Source: JADMIH01 sp035274425 (GTDB lineage: Bacteria > Chloroflexota > Chloroflexia > QHBQ01 > JADMIH01). Taken from it: a stretch of DNA of 64,000 bases. Below, piece by piece: positions 49,748 to 56,929 of the stretch (position 1 is the stretch's first letter; each line of letters begins with the position of its first letter). The position numbers and the translations under genes are program-made. Below the pieces are notes generated by a model. That model saw only the letters and a list, made by a program, of their open reading frames with translations, did no database searches and was not told the DNA's origin. The stretch is from NCBI GenBank assembly GCA_035274425.1, contig DATEOC010000091.1:1-64000 (forward strand), written 5' to 3'.

Positions 49748-51304
49748 ATGTCCTCTAACACCCTCGCTCGCCATATAAAGTGGATTGTCGCCGGGATAGC
49801 GCTCCTGGCATTGGCGGTACGGGTGTGGAGCCTTCCTTTTGGACTCCCCTACCTTTACCACCCCGATGAGCCTATGTACGTTAGCATCGCCCAGGATATG
49901 TTCAGGAGTGGTGACTGGAACCCGCATTCATTCGTCTTCCCATCTCTCTTCTTCGACATCAACGCGCTGGCCTATTTCCCCTTCTATCTGCTGGGTAGCA
50001 TAATAGGGGTCTTCCACAGCCCCGACGATATAGCATCTCCCGCGATGCTCATGCTGGGCGTGGGCATATCACCCACACCTTCCACTTTTCTGCTTGGGCG
50101 TAGCGTCTCTCTCCTCTTCGGTTTGGGCGCGGTGGTGCTGGTCTTTCTTGTCGGAAAGCGGCTAACCGGCAGCATGATGGTAGGGCTGCTGGGTGCGTTG
50201 CTCATGGCGATATCGCCGGGGAACGTGCAGCATAGCCGCTACATCACGCCCGATGTCATCCAGGTATTCTTCATCCTCCTAGCCTTCTGGGGTGCGGTGC
50301 TGGTCTTCCAACGCGGCAAATGGCGGGATTATATACTGGCGGGGCTGGCGGTGGGGCTAGCAGCCTCCGGTAAATATAACGGTGTGCTGATCGGTCTCTC
50401 ACTTGTAGGAGCGCACTTCTTGCGGCTCGGCTGGCGCGGGGTGCGGGAGATGCGATTGTACCTTGCCCTCGCATTAGCGCCCGTAGCGTTCTTCTTGACC
50501 ACCCCGTACGCGCTCTTCGACACTGGCACTTTCTTAGCAGACTTGCGCTCCGAAGCGCAACACTATTCGACCGGGCATATCGGCATGGATGGGGATACGG
50601 TCAAGTGGTACCTCGACTACCTGTGGGTCACGGGTGGGCCTATAGGGTTGCTCGCGCTGGCAGAAGTGGGGCGGGGAATATACCTGCGCCTCAAGCCTAT
50701 TATCCTCCTCTCCATTTTCCCGGTGGCCTACTTCATCTTTATCAACAGCTTCCCGGTACGCAATGACCGCACCGCCCTCCCTCTTACCCCCTTCATGTAC
50801 CTGCTGGCCTCCTCTTTGCTGGTGATGCTTGCGCGTAAGCTGTTACGCCACACTTTTCAACAGCGGGTGCGCATGGCTGCCGCATTCGGGGTAGCCACCC
50901 TCGCAGCTCTATCTATCGCTTACCCTGCCGTCGCGACGGTGCAAACTACCAATTCGTTTCTGGGGAGGGTCGAGAGTCGGGAGCTTGCCCGGATGTGGAT
51001 CGAGGAAAACGTGCCCGATGGCAGCACCGTTGCCATCGAGTCTTACTCCCCATATGTGGACCCCAAACGTTATGCTGTGCAGGGATATACGCTGTTGACA
51101 GTACACACGGCTGAGTGGTATGTCACCAACGGGGTTGATTACCTGGTATTCAGTGAGGGAGAGTATGGCCGCTTCTATGCTGAGCCTGAACGCTACCCCG
51201 ACGCGGTCGCCCGGTACAATGCGCTCTTCAACGCCTTCGAGAGCGTCAAGACGGTAAGCGTCGAGGGTTACGACGTGCGAATATACATGGTCAACAGGCG
51301 GTAG
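49748..51304 (+). CDS. PMT_2/GT39-like membrane glycosyltransferase
   Basis: 518 residues with about 11 membrane segments. First-loop motif YLYHPDEPMYV (acidic pair after TM1), later SRYITPDVIQ and GLAASGKYNG, typical of dolichyl/polyprenyl-phosphate sugar transferases of the ArnT/PMT superfamily. The C-terminal about 110 residues are soluble (WIEENVPDGSTVAIESY, in parts). Not closely similar to the paralogs at 2641 and 7910. No Shine-Dalgarno is visible before ATG 49748. A decayed glycosyltransferase follows 40 bp later. Confidence 0.85.
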   Translation: MSSNTLARHIKWIVAGIALLALAVRVWSLPFGLPYLYHPDEPMYVSIAQDMFRSGDWNPHSFVFPSLFFDINALAYFPFYLLGSIIGVFHSPDDIASPAMLMLGVGISPTPSTFLLGRSVSLLFGLGAVVLVFLVGKRLTGSMMVGLLGALLMAISPGNVQHSRYITPDVIQVFFILLAFWGAVLVFQRGKWRDYILAGLAVGLAASGKYNGVLIGLSLVGAHFLRLGWRGVREMRLYLALALAPVAFFLTTPYALFDTGTFLADLRSEAQHYSTGHIGMDGDTVKWYLDYLWVTGGPIGLLALAEVGRGIYLRLKPIILLSIFPVAYFIFINSFPVRNDRTALPLTPFMYLLASSLLVMLARKLLRHTFQQRVRMAAAFGVATLAALSIAYPAVATVQTTNSFLGRVESRELARMWIEENVPDGSTVAIESYSPYVDPKRYAVQGYTLLTVHTAEWYVTNGVDYLVFSEGEYGRFYAEPERYPDAVARYNALFNAFESVKTVSVEGYDVRIYMVNRR

Positions 51305-51344
51305 GTTGCGCGACACGCAGGTGGGATGAGCAGGAGACGGTGAT

Positions 51345-52057
51345 CTGAGCACTATCGCCAACCTGAAGGGACTACGACTCCTTACACTGGCGGGGGCGAT
51401 GCTCTTGCTGGGGTACGTGGGCCTCTTTGTGCTGCTGAAGTCACCGACGCTCTGGGTCTACCCTACGCTGGTACAGGATAGATGGCCGGGCATATTCGAG
51501 CCTCTTCTAACTATCTTTCCCCAGGCATGGCATGGCTTGAGGCTACGCGAACTTCCGAGCTTGGGCTGCTCAATACCTTGCTATACTTCGCCCTATTGGC
51601 GTGGCTTTTTGGGCTATATCTCCTCGTTCTCAAGAAGCTATTCGCTTTGGGAAATTTCTCGGAGGCCCATGCCCATCCTGCTTTGAAGATTATCCTAGCT
51701 TTCACAGGTGCCTCTTTGCTGGTCCTCCTCTTCGTGCGGGGGAGGTTCTCGACCGACATATTCAACTATATATGGTACGGGCGCATATTCGTCTACCTGA
51801 CTGTAGGGGCGTTATGGTTCTGGCCCTGGTATGTGTCGTTGCTAATAGCGCTTGCTGTATTGATTGGGCCAGGGCGGCTATGGAACGCGACGAGGGTCTT
51901 ATGCGCCAGCAGCATGACGCTGTATGCTCTCTTCCCTGTGGCAGCAGAGCCTCTGGCGGCATTGGTCGGTTGGACGGGGCTAGTGATTATGCTGCCACCT
52001 ATAACTTACATGCTCTTTTCCAGGAAACCTCTATCCGATATGATGGCGAGCGAATAA
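51345..52057 (+). pseudogene. Decayed GT87/DUF2029-like membrane mannosyltransferase
   Basis: Two overlapping frames must be joined. The first (51345 to about 51530) reads LLTLAGAMLLLGYVGLFVLL. The second (about 51520-52057) continues with TSELGLLNTLLYFALLAWLFG and the family landmark FSTDIFNYIWYGRIF. After that landmark the sequence jumps directly to LTVGALWFWPWYVSLL, which in full-length relatives lies a few hundred residues later. So there is a frameshift near 51520-51540 and a large internal deletion near 51795. The full protein would be 450-500 residues with 10 or more helices. The family call is from memory of the motif order. Confidence 0.65.
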
Positions 52058-52111
52058 GGGTAGAAAAGCATCTGGAGGAGATAGCAGATCGATTTGACAA
52101 CTATTCGCCCG

Positions 52112-52678
52112 CTATCTATATTCATTTGGGAAGAGGTTGTCAACCTGCATAGACCAGCCAGGCACGGCAGGCTCAGCTTCAGCAGTATCGCCACGGCGGT
52201 ATATTGTAGGCCGGTTTGGGTCACTAGCACGGTAAACGCGTACTACCTCTTCGCTAAGTAAGTCAACATCCCATACCACTAACGTGCCCGCAGCAAAGTA
52301 ATCCTTACGCTTATCGGCTATACTTTGCTCAGCGTTGAGACCGTAATCCCCTTCACTTCTAACTTCAGCAGCAAATACCGGAGCGCCTTCAAGGTATTTC
52401 ATACTCAGGTTGCCAATGTAGAAGGCCGCGTCAGGGCTGAAAGACTCCCGGTGGGGCAAGCCAACTCTAAAACCGACATTATCTGGCACTGCATGGCCGG
52501 ACTTTGTGCGTCGGGCATACTCTCGCAAGCTGACGTAAATCTCGCCACCCGCGTGCCCGGGAATACCTCCAGTCGGTGACATAAGAACGACCTCTCCATT
52601 GATGAGTTCAGCCTTGCCGTTATCCGGCACGGCGTACAGGTCTTCTATTGTTGCTTGATGCCTGGCTTTTGTACTCAC
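52112..52678 (-). CDS. Uma2-family (DUF820) restriction-endonuclease-fold protein
   Basis: 188 residues. Residues 10-40 read ATIEDLYAVPDNGKAELINGEVVLMSP (in parts ELINGEVVLMSPTGG), followed by the PD-(D/E)XK-like elements SPDAAFYIG and FAAEVRSEGD with a later Lys (DKRKDY). Uma2 proteins are numerous in cyanobacteria and Chloroflexota, with unknown biological role. Start is GTG 52678. No methylase or partner gene adjacent. Confidence 0.85.
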   Translation of the reverse strand: MSTKARHQATIEDLYAVPDNGKAELINGEVVLMSPTGGIPGHAGGEIYVSLREYARRTKSGHAVPDNVGFRVGLPHRESFSPDAAFYIGNLSMKYLEGAPVFAAEVRSEGDYGLNAEQSIADKRKDYFAAGTLVVWDVDLLSEEVVRVYRASDPNRPTIYRRGDTAEAEPAVPGWSMQVDNLFPNEYR

Positions 52679-52741
52679 TATTCAGCCCCTGAAAACAGAA
52701 GAATGGGTTATAAACCCACTCCACTTGCCTTTCTATATACC

Positions 52742-53200
52742 TTACCTTCGTCTGAACCAGCGCTTTATAGCGGCGAAGGGGTCGTTGGTAACGTCGCGCC
52801 GGGTGGAGAAATCTATCACCTGGCCGCGCCAGCGCTTCTCCGGCTGTGGGGCGCCTCCTCCTGGGCTGCGATGCAGAAGCACGGGCACGAGGAAGAGTAC
52901 CGCCGCGAGTATCACCATCAGTGCCGCGAGACCTGGCGAGAAGGCCCGCACGAAGATCGCTAGTATAGCAAGGCCAAACGCCGAGATCATGTATTGCCCC
53001 GCGCCTATGTTCTTGAGACCGGAGCCGAAAGAAGGGCCATTCCGGCGCGGGGTGTTACCTCGACCAGGCGCGCTCGGCCTGACGCCGCCAGTGCCACCAT
53101 TTGCGGGCACGTCAGATTTCGGCCTCTCCTTACGACCCGACTCCTGGTCGTACTTGGCGAGGATTTCTTCTATCTCTTTTTCGTAGCGCTTCTTATCCAT
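52742..53200 (-). CDS. Small membrane protein of unknown function
   Basis: 152 residues. The N-terminus has a charged helix (MDKKRYEKEIEEILAKY, in parts), then a Gly/Pro/Arg-rich stretch, two adjacent hydrophobic segments at about 72-112 and a basic C-terminal tail (RDVTNDPFAAIKRWFRRR). Not recognised. The start ATG 53200 is set by a strong promoter whose transcript would begin at this codon. The 53236 alternative lies within the promoter. Probably an inner-membrane accessory protein (weak inference). Confidence 0.7.
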   Translation of the reverse strand: MDKKRYEKEIEEILAKYDQESGRKERPKSDVPANGGTGGVRPSAPGRGNTPRRNGPSFGSGLKNIGAGQYMISAFGLAILAIFVRAFSPGLAALMVILAAVLFLVPVLLHRSPGGGAPQPEKRWRGQVIDFSTRRDVTNDPFAAIKRWFRRR

Positions 53201-53207
53201 CGATATG

Positions 53208-53236
53208 ATTGTACATCCTGGTGCTGTAGGTGTCAA
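53208..53236 (-). promoter_or_regulatory. Consensus promoter, leaderless transcript
   Basis: Minus strand perfect TTGACA (53231-53236), 17-bp spacer, TACAAT (53208-53213). The ATG starts 7 nt after the -10, exactly at the expected transcription start. No Shine-Dalgarno can exist. Confidence 0.8.
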
Positions 53237-53254
53237 AGGTGGGTGAAGGTGATT

Positions 53255-54001
53255 TCACCTCAATTCCGCCGGGGTAAATGTTTCAAGAGCTTCTCTCTCT
53301 GACGGGGGTTGCAGGATGTTACGTGCTGCGAAATCTTCAGCTAGCGGAAAATTCGTGTCTCGAACGCGCTCAGCAGCTTTCGTGAGATCGTAGGAGGTAT
53401 GCCGGAACTGAACGTCGGGTCCGAGCAAGAGCCAATAGGCACCTGGTTCTCCGTACGGCATCCCCACGCTGCCAGCATTCACAACTCTAATCGTTCCAAT
53501 CGTCCGGTCAAACTGCATGTGCGTATGGCCGCAGACGACCAGAGGTACGCTGAGTCCTTCAAAGACCGGTAAGAGGCGCTCTTCAGGCGTAAGGCGGGTA
53601 AATATCTCGGTGTCGTTTCGCGGTGTGGCGTGGCAGAATAGCACCTCGCCTAACCCCTGAATCTCGATAGAAATTGTTCCAGGCCAACCGGCTAACAGCC
53701 GCTCGTATTCAGGGTGAATCTGCTGCGCCACCCAGCGCACGACCTCTCTAAACCTTTCCGGGATGCCGCCTGTATCCATGCCTGCCATCTGCGCAAGGAT
53801 CTCACGCTCGCCATTACCCTGGATAAAGTATACCGGAATATCGAGGTCCAGCAAACATTTGACTGTTTCACGGGGCATCGGGCCTGGAACCACGTCGCCC
53901 CCGACCACTATAGCGTCTACTGCTGCCTGGCGAATCTCTTGTAGTACAGCCTCAAGGGCGGGGAGGTTCCCATGAATATCATAGATAGCAGCCACTTGCA
54001 T
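53255..54001 (-). CDS. Metallophosphoesterase, paralog of 38794-39585
   Basis: About 248 residues with dimetal motifs IYDIHGN, VGGDVVPGP, QGNGERE (Asp/His variant of GNHE), FCHATPRND and VCGHTHMQFD. YfcE-like phosphodiesterase/phosphatase of unknown substrate. Start ATG 54001 (MQVAAIYD) has AGAGGAAGG upstream. The longer frame to 54166 is not supported and overlaps the next gene. The GNGE variant, with Glu/Gly where GNHD/E is usual, makes metal binding slightly atypical. Confidence 0.82.
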   Translation of the reverse strand: MQVAAIYDIHGNLPALEAVLQEIRQAAVDAIVVGGDVVPGPMPRETVKCLLDLDIPVYFIQGNGEREILAQMAGMDTGGIPERFREVVRWVAQQIHPEYERLLAGWPGTISIEIQGLGEVLFCHATPRNDTEIFTRLTPEERLLPVFEGLSVPLVVCGHTHMQFDRTIGTIRVVNAGSVGMPYGEPGAYWLLLGPDVQFRHTSYDLTKAAERVRDTNFPLAEDFAARNILQPPSEREALETFTPAELR

Positions 54002-54059
54002 AACAGACCTTCCTCTTTCGTCCTTCGTCAAGTGCTGCATACCGGTCCCATGAGAAGTG

Positions 54060-54605
54060 CTACGGGACCGGGACGGGGCCTGTGTAGGGGTTGAGGTACT
54101 TGGAGAGTATCCAGCCGTTGCGCCCATCTTTCCCGAGAAGCTGCACATGCCGCCACGTATTGCCATTCTTATCGGTCTCGTCCTGGCTTATCACCTGGAG
54201 TATCTCTCCGCCCTTGAGCGTCACCTGGTAGCTGGAGGTGCTGTCGGGCTTGCTACGCATCCTGATAGACTGCCCGCTATTGTTACCCAGCTGAACGTAT
54301 ATGATGATCGGGGTAGGGGTGACTACTGGTGGGCGAGTAGGCGCGGCTATAGCTGTTTGGGTTGACAATGCGCCCGCGCCACGCGTGGTCTCCGGGGTTG
54401 ACTGCCCCCTGAAGAGAGGCTTGGGCAGGTCGGTGATCGCCTTTGCCATATCGGGCGTCACTTTCCAGACGAGCAGTGCAAAGACCCCTAGCGTGAGGAG
54501 CGTGACTATAGTCAAGCCGGAGCACCCGAAGCGGCGCGGTGGCTTATAGAGTGGATATTCTTCCGGCTCCAGTGGAAGCCGAGGCTCATTAGTTCGAATT
54601 GGCAT
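54060..54605 (-). CDS. Membrane-anchored bacterial SH3 (SH3b) protein
   Basis: 181 residues. A single transmembrane helix at about 30-49 (TIVTLLTLGVFALLVW), preceded by a Pro-rich cytosolic tail. Outside: Thr/Pro spacer, then an SH3b domain at about 105-172 with SIRMRSKPDSTSSYQVTLKGG (in parts RMRSKPD), EILQVIS, WRHVQLLG and NGWILSKYL. SH3b domains commonly bind cell-wall peptides. The function here is otherwise open. Confidence 0.8.
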   Translation of the reverse strand: MPIRTNEPRLPLEPEEYPLYKPPRRFGCSGLTIVTLLTLGVFALLVWKVTPDMAKAITDLPKPLFRGQSTPETTRGAGALSTQTAIAAPTRPPVVTPTPIIIYVQLGNNSGQSIRMRSKPDSTSSYQVTLKGGEILQVISQDETDKNGNTWRHVQLLGKDGRNGWILSKYLNPYTGPVPVP

Positions 54606-54614
54606 CTCTAACCT

Positions 54615-54650
54615 AGTCCAAAGTCCAAAGTCTAAGGTCCAAAGTAATCA
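54615..54650. repeat. AGTCCAA-type heptads
   Basis: Five AGTCCAA/AGTCTAA/AGGTCCAA variants at 7-bp spacing, just upstream of the SH3 gene start. Confidence 0.8.
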
Positions 54651-54673
54651 GTAGTTATTTCCTCTATCCTCTA

Positions 54674-54784
54674 TCGTCCGTCGTCCGTCGTCCGTCGTCC
54701 GTCGTCCGTCGTCCGTCGTCCGTCGTCCGTCGTCCGTCGTCCGTCGTCTATCGTCTATCGTCTATCGTCTATCGTCTATCGTCC
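54674..54784. repeat. Array of 10 TCGTCCG then 5 TCGTCTA units
   Basis: 10 perfect TCGTCCG copies (54674-54743), then 5 perfect TCGTCTA copies plus a partial (54744-54784), in phase. Copy numbers and length mirror the array at 36084-36194, in the opposite unit order. Lies after the fmt stop. Confidence 0.95.
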
Positions 54785-54826
54785 CGCATCCTCTCGCTTA
54801 TAGCGTACAGCCTTGCGCCAGATGCG

Positions 54827-55792
54827 TCAAGTTGCGCCCAGTGTGCCGTTAGCTATCTGTGGATAACCTGACAGCAAGGCGCGTGCCTCTATGACGGGTC
54901 TCCCCTCCATCTGCACTTCCAGGAGCTGGAGGAGGCCCCTACCTGTCTGCACGGCGATTTTTTTGTCTCTGCCTTCGCCCAACAGTGTGACTCTGCCCGG
55001 CTGCCCAGGGGTCTCGTCTGCGTCCAGGTGGCGGGCGCGCATGACCTTGAGGAGGCGGCCCTCCCAGGTCGTATATGTGCTGGGCCAGGGCAGGAAGGCT
55101 CGCACCTGGCGGGCTACTTGCTCGGCGGGGAGGGTCCAGTCTATCAGACCATCCTCCTTTTTGAGAGTGCGCGTTAGAGTGGCATCCTCGTCAGATTGAG
55201 CTACCGGCTCGATCTCGCCCCGCAGCCACGTTGGCAAGGTCTCGGCCAGCAAATCGGCTCCAATCTGCGCCAGGCGTGCCGCGAGCTGAGGGTGGGTCTC
55301 CTCAGGAGCAATGAGAGTAGCGCGTTGGGCGAGTATCGGGCCTGTATCGAGGCCGCGATCCATACGGATAATGCTCACACCCGTAACCTCATCTCCCGCC
55401 AGGATAGCGGACTGTATAGGCGTACTGCCCCGCCACCTGGGGAGGAGCGATGGGTGGAGATTGATGCTGGCGCGCCTGGGCAGGTCGAGGAGGGCGGGCG
55501 CGACGTACTCCCCATAGGCGACCAGCACAATCACATCAGGATGCAACTCCGCCAATCTTGCACGAAAATCCGGGTCGCGAAGACTCTCAGGCTGCATAAC
55601 CGGAAGGCCCAGCTCCTCGGCGGCTACCTTCACAGGAGGCGGGGTCACGCGACCACCCCTACCCGCTGCTCTATCCGGCTGCGTAACTACCGTTATGGCG
55701 TAAGGTCCGTTGGTGAGGGCGTGGAGGGACGGCACCGCGAAGTGCGGCGTGCCCATGAATATCACTCTCGGTTCTATAGCAGATTCACCCAT
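54827..55792 (-). CDS. fmt: Methionyl-tRNA formyltransferase
   Basis: Formylates Met-tRNA(fMet) using 10-formyl-THF. About 321 residues. N-terminal RVIFMGTPHFAVPSL (in parts MGTPHFAVP), catalytic block INLHPSLLPRWRG with Asn/His, and IIRMDRGLDTGPIL with the catalytic Asp. The C-terminal domain follows SLIDWTLPAEQVARQVRA-type sequence (DGLIDWTLPAEQV). Start ATG 55792 has AAGG adjacent, and the promoter at 55802-55830 makes the leader only about 3 nt. The longer GTG start at 55847 lies in the promoter. Deformylase (def) is not nearby. Confidence 0.93.
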   Translation of the reverse strand: MGESAIEPRVIFMGTPHFAVPSLHALTNGPYAITVVTQPDRAAGRGGRVTPPPVKVAAEELGLPVMQPESLRDPDFRARLAELHPDVIVLVAYGEYVAPALLDLPRRASINLHPSLLPRWRGSTPIQSAILAGDEVTGVSIIRMDRGLDTGPILAQRATLIAPEETHPQLAARLAQIGADLLAETLPTWLRGEIEPVAQSDEDATLTRTLKKEDGLIDWTLPAEQVARQVRAFLPWPSTYTTWEGRLLKVMRARHLDADETPGQPGRVTLLGEGRDKKIAVQTGRGLLQLLEVQMEGRPVIEARALLSGYPQIANGTLGAT

Positions 55793-55801
55793 CCTTCTGG
55801 T

Positions 55802-55830
55802 ACTATAAAGTCGGCTGCCTCTATTGTCAA
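55802..55830 (-). promoter_or_regulatory. Promoter of fmt, near-leaderless
   Basis: Minus strand TTGACA (55825-55830), 17 bp, TATAGT (55802-55807). The ATG begins 9 nt after the -10. Transcription would start about 3 nt before it. Confidence 0.75.
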
Positions 55831-55913
55831 CGCATTTTCGATTCACCGCAGAGGCGCAGAGGCTTTGGGGAATTACGAATTATGGAGTTATGTTAATTCT
55901 AAAAGTTGTTCAC

Positions 55914-56129
55914 CCAACCCCCGAAGGGGGTGGAACAGATGTAGCCCAGGGCGTAAGCCCTGTGGTTAGGACGTGATGTTCTTCCTAAGCCCCGTAGGGG
56001 CGGCACAAGAAGTGAATAGCAACAACAGGTGTAAGAGTATCGCCCCTACGGGGCTTAGGTGGTTAGGTGGCAGACATCCACAGGGCTTACGCCCCGGGCT
56101 ACACCTGTTCCACCCCCTTCGGGGGTTGG
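55914..56129. repeat. Large inverted-repeat element (89-nt arms)
   Basis: Arms 55914-56002 and 56041-56129 are mostly complementary around a 38-nt spacer. Each arm contains internal palindromes: CCCCCGAAGGGGG, GGGCGTAAGCCC and GCCCCGTAGGGGC. The element is flanked on both sides by AATTACGAATTA (55871-55882 and 56146-56157). No coding frame. It looks like a REP/MITE-type dyad. Confidence 0.8.
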
Positions 56130-56204
56130 AAATAGCATAAACCCAAATTACGAATTACGCACTAATCTCACGCATCACGCATCAAGCATCATATCGGAGC
56201 GACA

Positions 56205-56795
56205 ATGACTTCAGACGTGCCCGGCCCGGAAAACCGCTGGTTGAATACACGCAAAGTTGAGGGGGAAGAGTACGACGCACCTTACCGTGCGCGGGAGCGT
56301 GCGGGTGAGAACGTGCATGGTGAGGCCGACTTCGTTGAGTCGTTCGGGCCGAAATCGGTGCTAGATGCCGGGTGCGGCACGGGGCGGGTGGGGATAGAGC
56401 TTGCGAGGCGCGGGATCGATGTGGTAGGGGTAGATATAGACCCTCGTATGTTGAATACGGCACGTGCGAAAGCGCCTCATATCCCCTGGCACCTCGGTGA
56501 CATATCCCTCATAGACCTGGGACGGACTTTCGATGCGATAGTCATGGCCGGAAACGTCATGATTTTCGTCGCCCCAGGCACGGAGGGTGCCGTATTGAAG
56601 AACATGGCTCGCCTCCTCACTCCAGGCGGCATACTGATAGCGGGCTTCCAGCTTAGCATGGCCTACCTCGACCTGGACGACTATGACAGGCTAGCAGAAG
56701 AGGCCGGGTTGGTCCTGACCGAACGTTATTCCACCTGGGACCGCCAGCCCTGGCGCTGGGAAAGCAGCTATGCTGTGTCGGTGCATCGCTTGTGA
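56205..56795 (+). CDS. Class I SAM-dependent methyltransferase
   Basis: 196 residues. Motif I VLDAGCGTGRVGIEL at about 51-65, motif II acidic end GVDIDPRML, motif IV region DAIVMAGNVMIFV, and LLTPGGILIAGFQ as motif VI. UbiE/small-molecule type fold; substrate unknown. GGAG lies 6 nt before the ATG. Single gene between the inverted-repeat element and heptad repeats. Confidence 0.85.
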   Translation: MTSDVPGPENRWLNTRKVEGEEYDAPYRARERAGENVHGEADFVESFGPKSVLDAGCGTGRVGIELARRGIDVVGVDIDPRMLNTARAKAPHIPWHLGDISLIDLGRTFDAIVMAGNVMIFVAPGTEGAVLKNMARLLTPGGILIAGFQLSMAYLDLDDYDRLAEEAGLVLTERYSTWDRQPWRWESSYAVSVHRL

Positions 56796-56799
56796 CGAC

Positions 56800-56925
56800 G
56801 GACCACAGACGACGGATGACGGACGACGGACGACGGACGACGGACAAGTAGGTCCGTAAATGGATAAGTAGTCATTTTGATGAAGGAACAAATAATTTCG
56901 TTCGTCCGTCGTCCGTCGTCTAGCA
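56800..56925. repeat. Inverted pair of GACGGAC/GTCCGTC heptads between convergent genes
   Basis: GACGGAC-type units (56798-56846) and the complementary TCGTCCG units (56900-56922) flank about 50 bp of AT-rich sequence, so the pair can fold into a large hairpin. Confidence 0.75.
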
Positions 56926-56929
56926 GCGG

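Noticed and set aside
54002..54166. N-terminal extension of the metallophosphoesterase
   Set aside because: It overlaps the SH3 gene and includes heptads. The internal ATG at 54001 has a good ribosome-binding site and fits the family.
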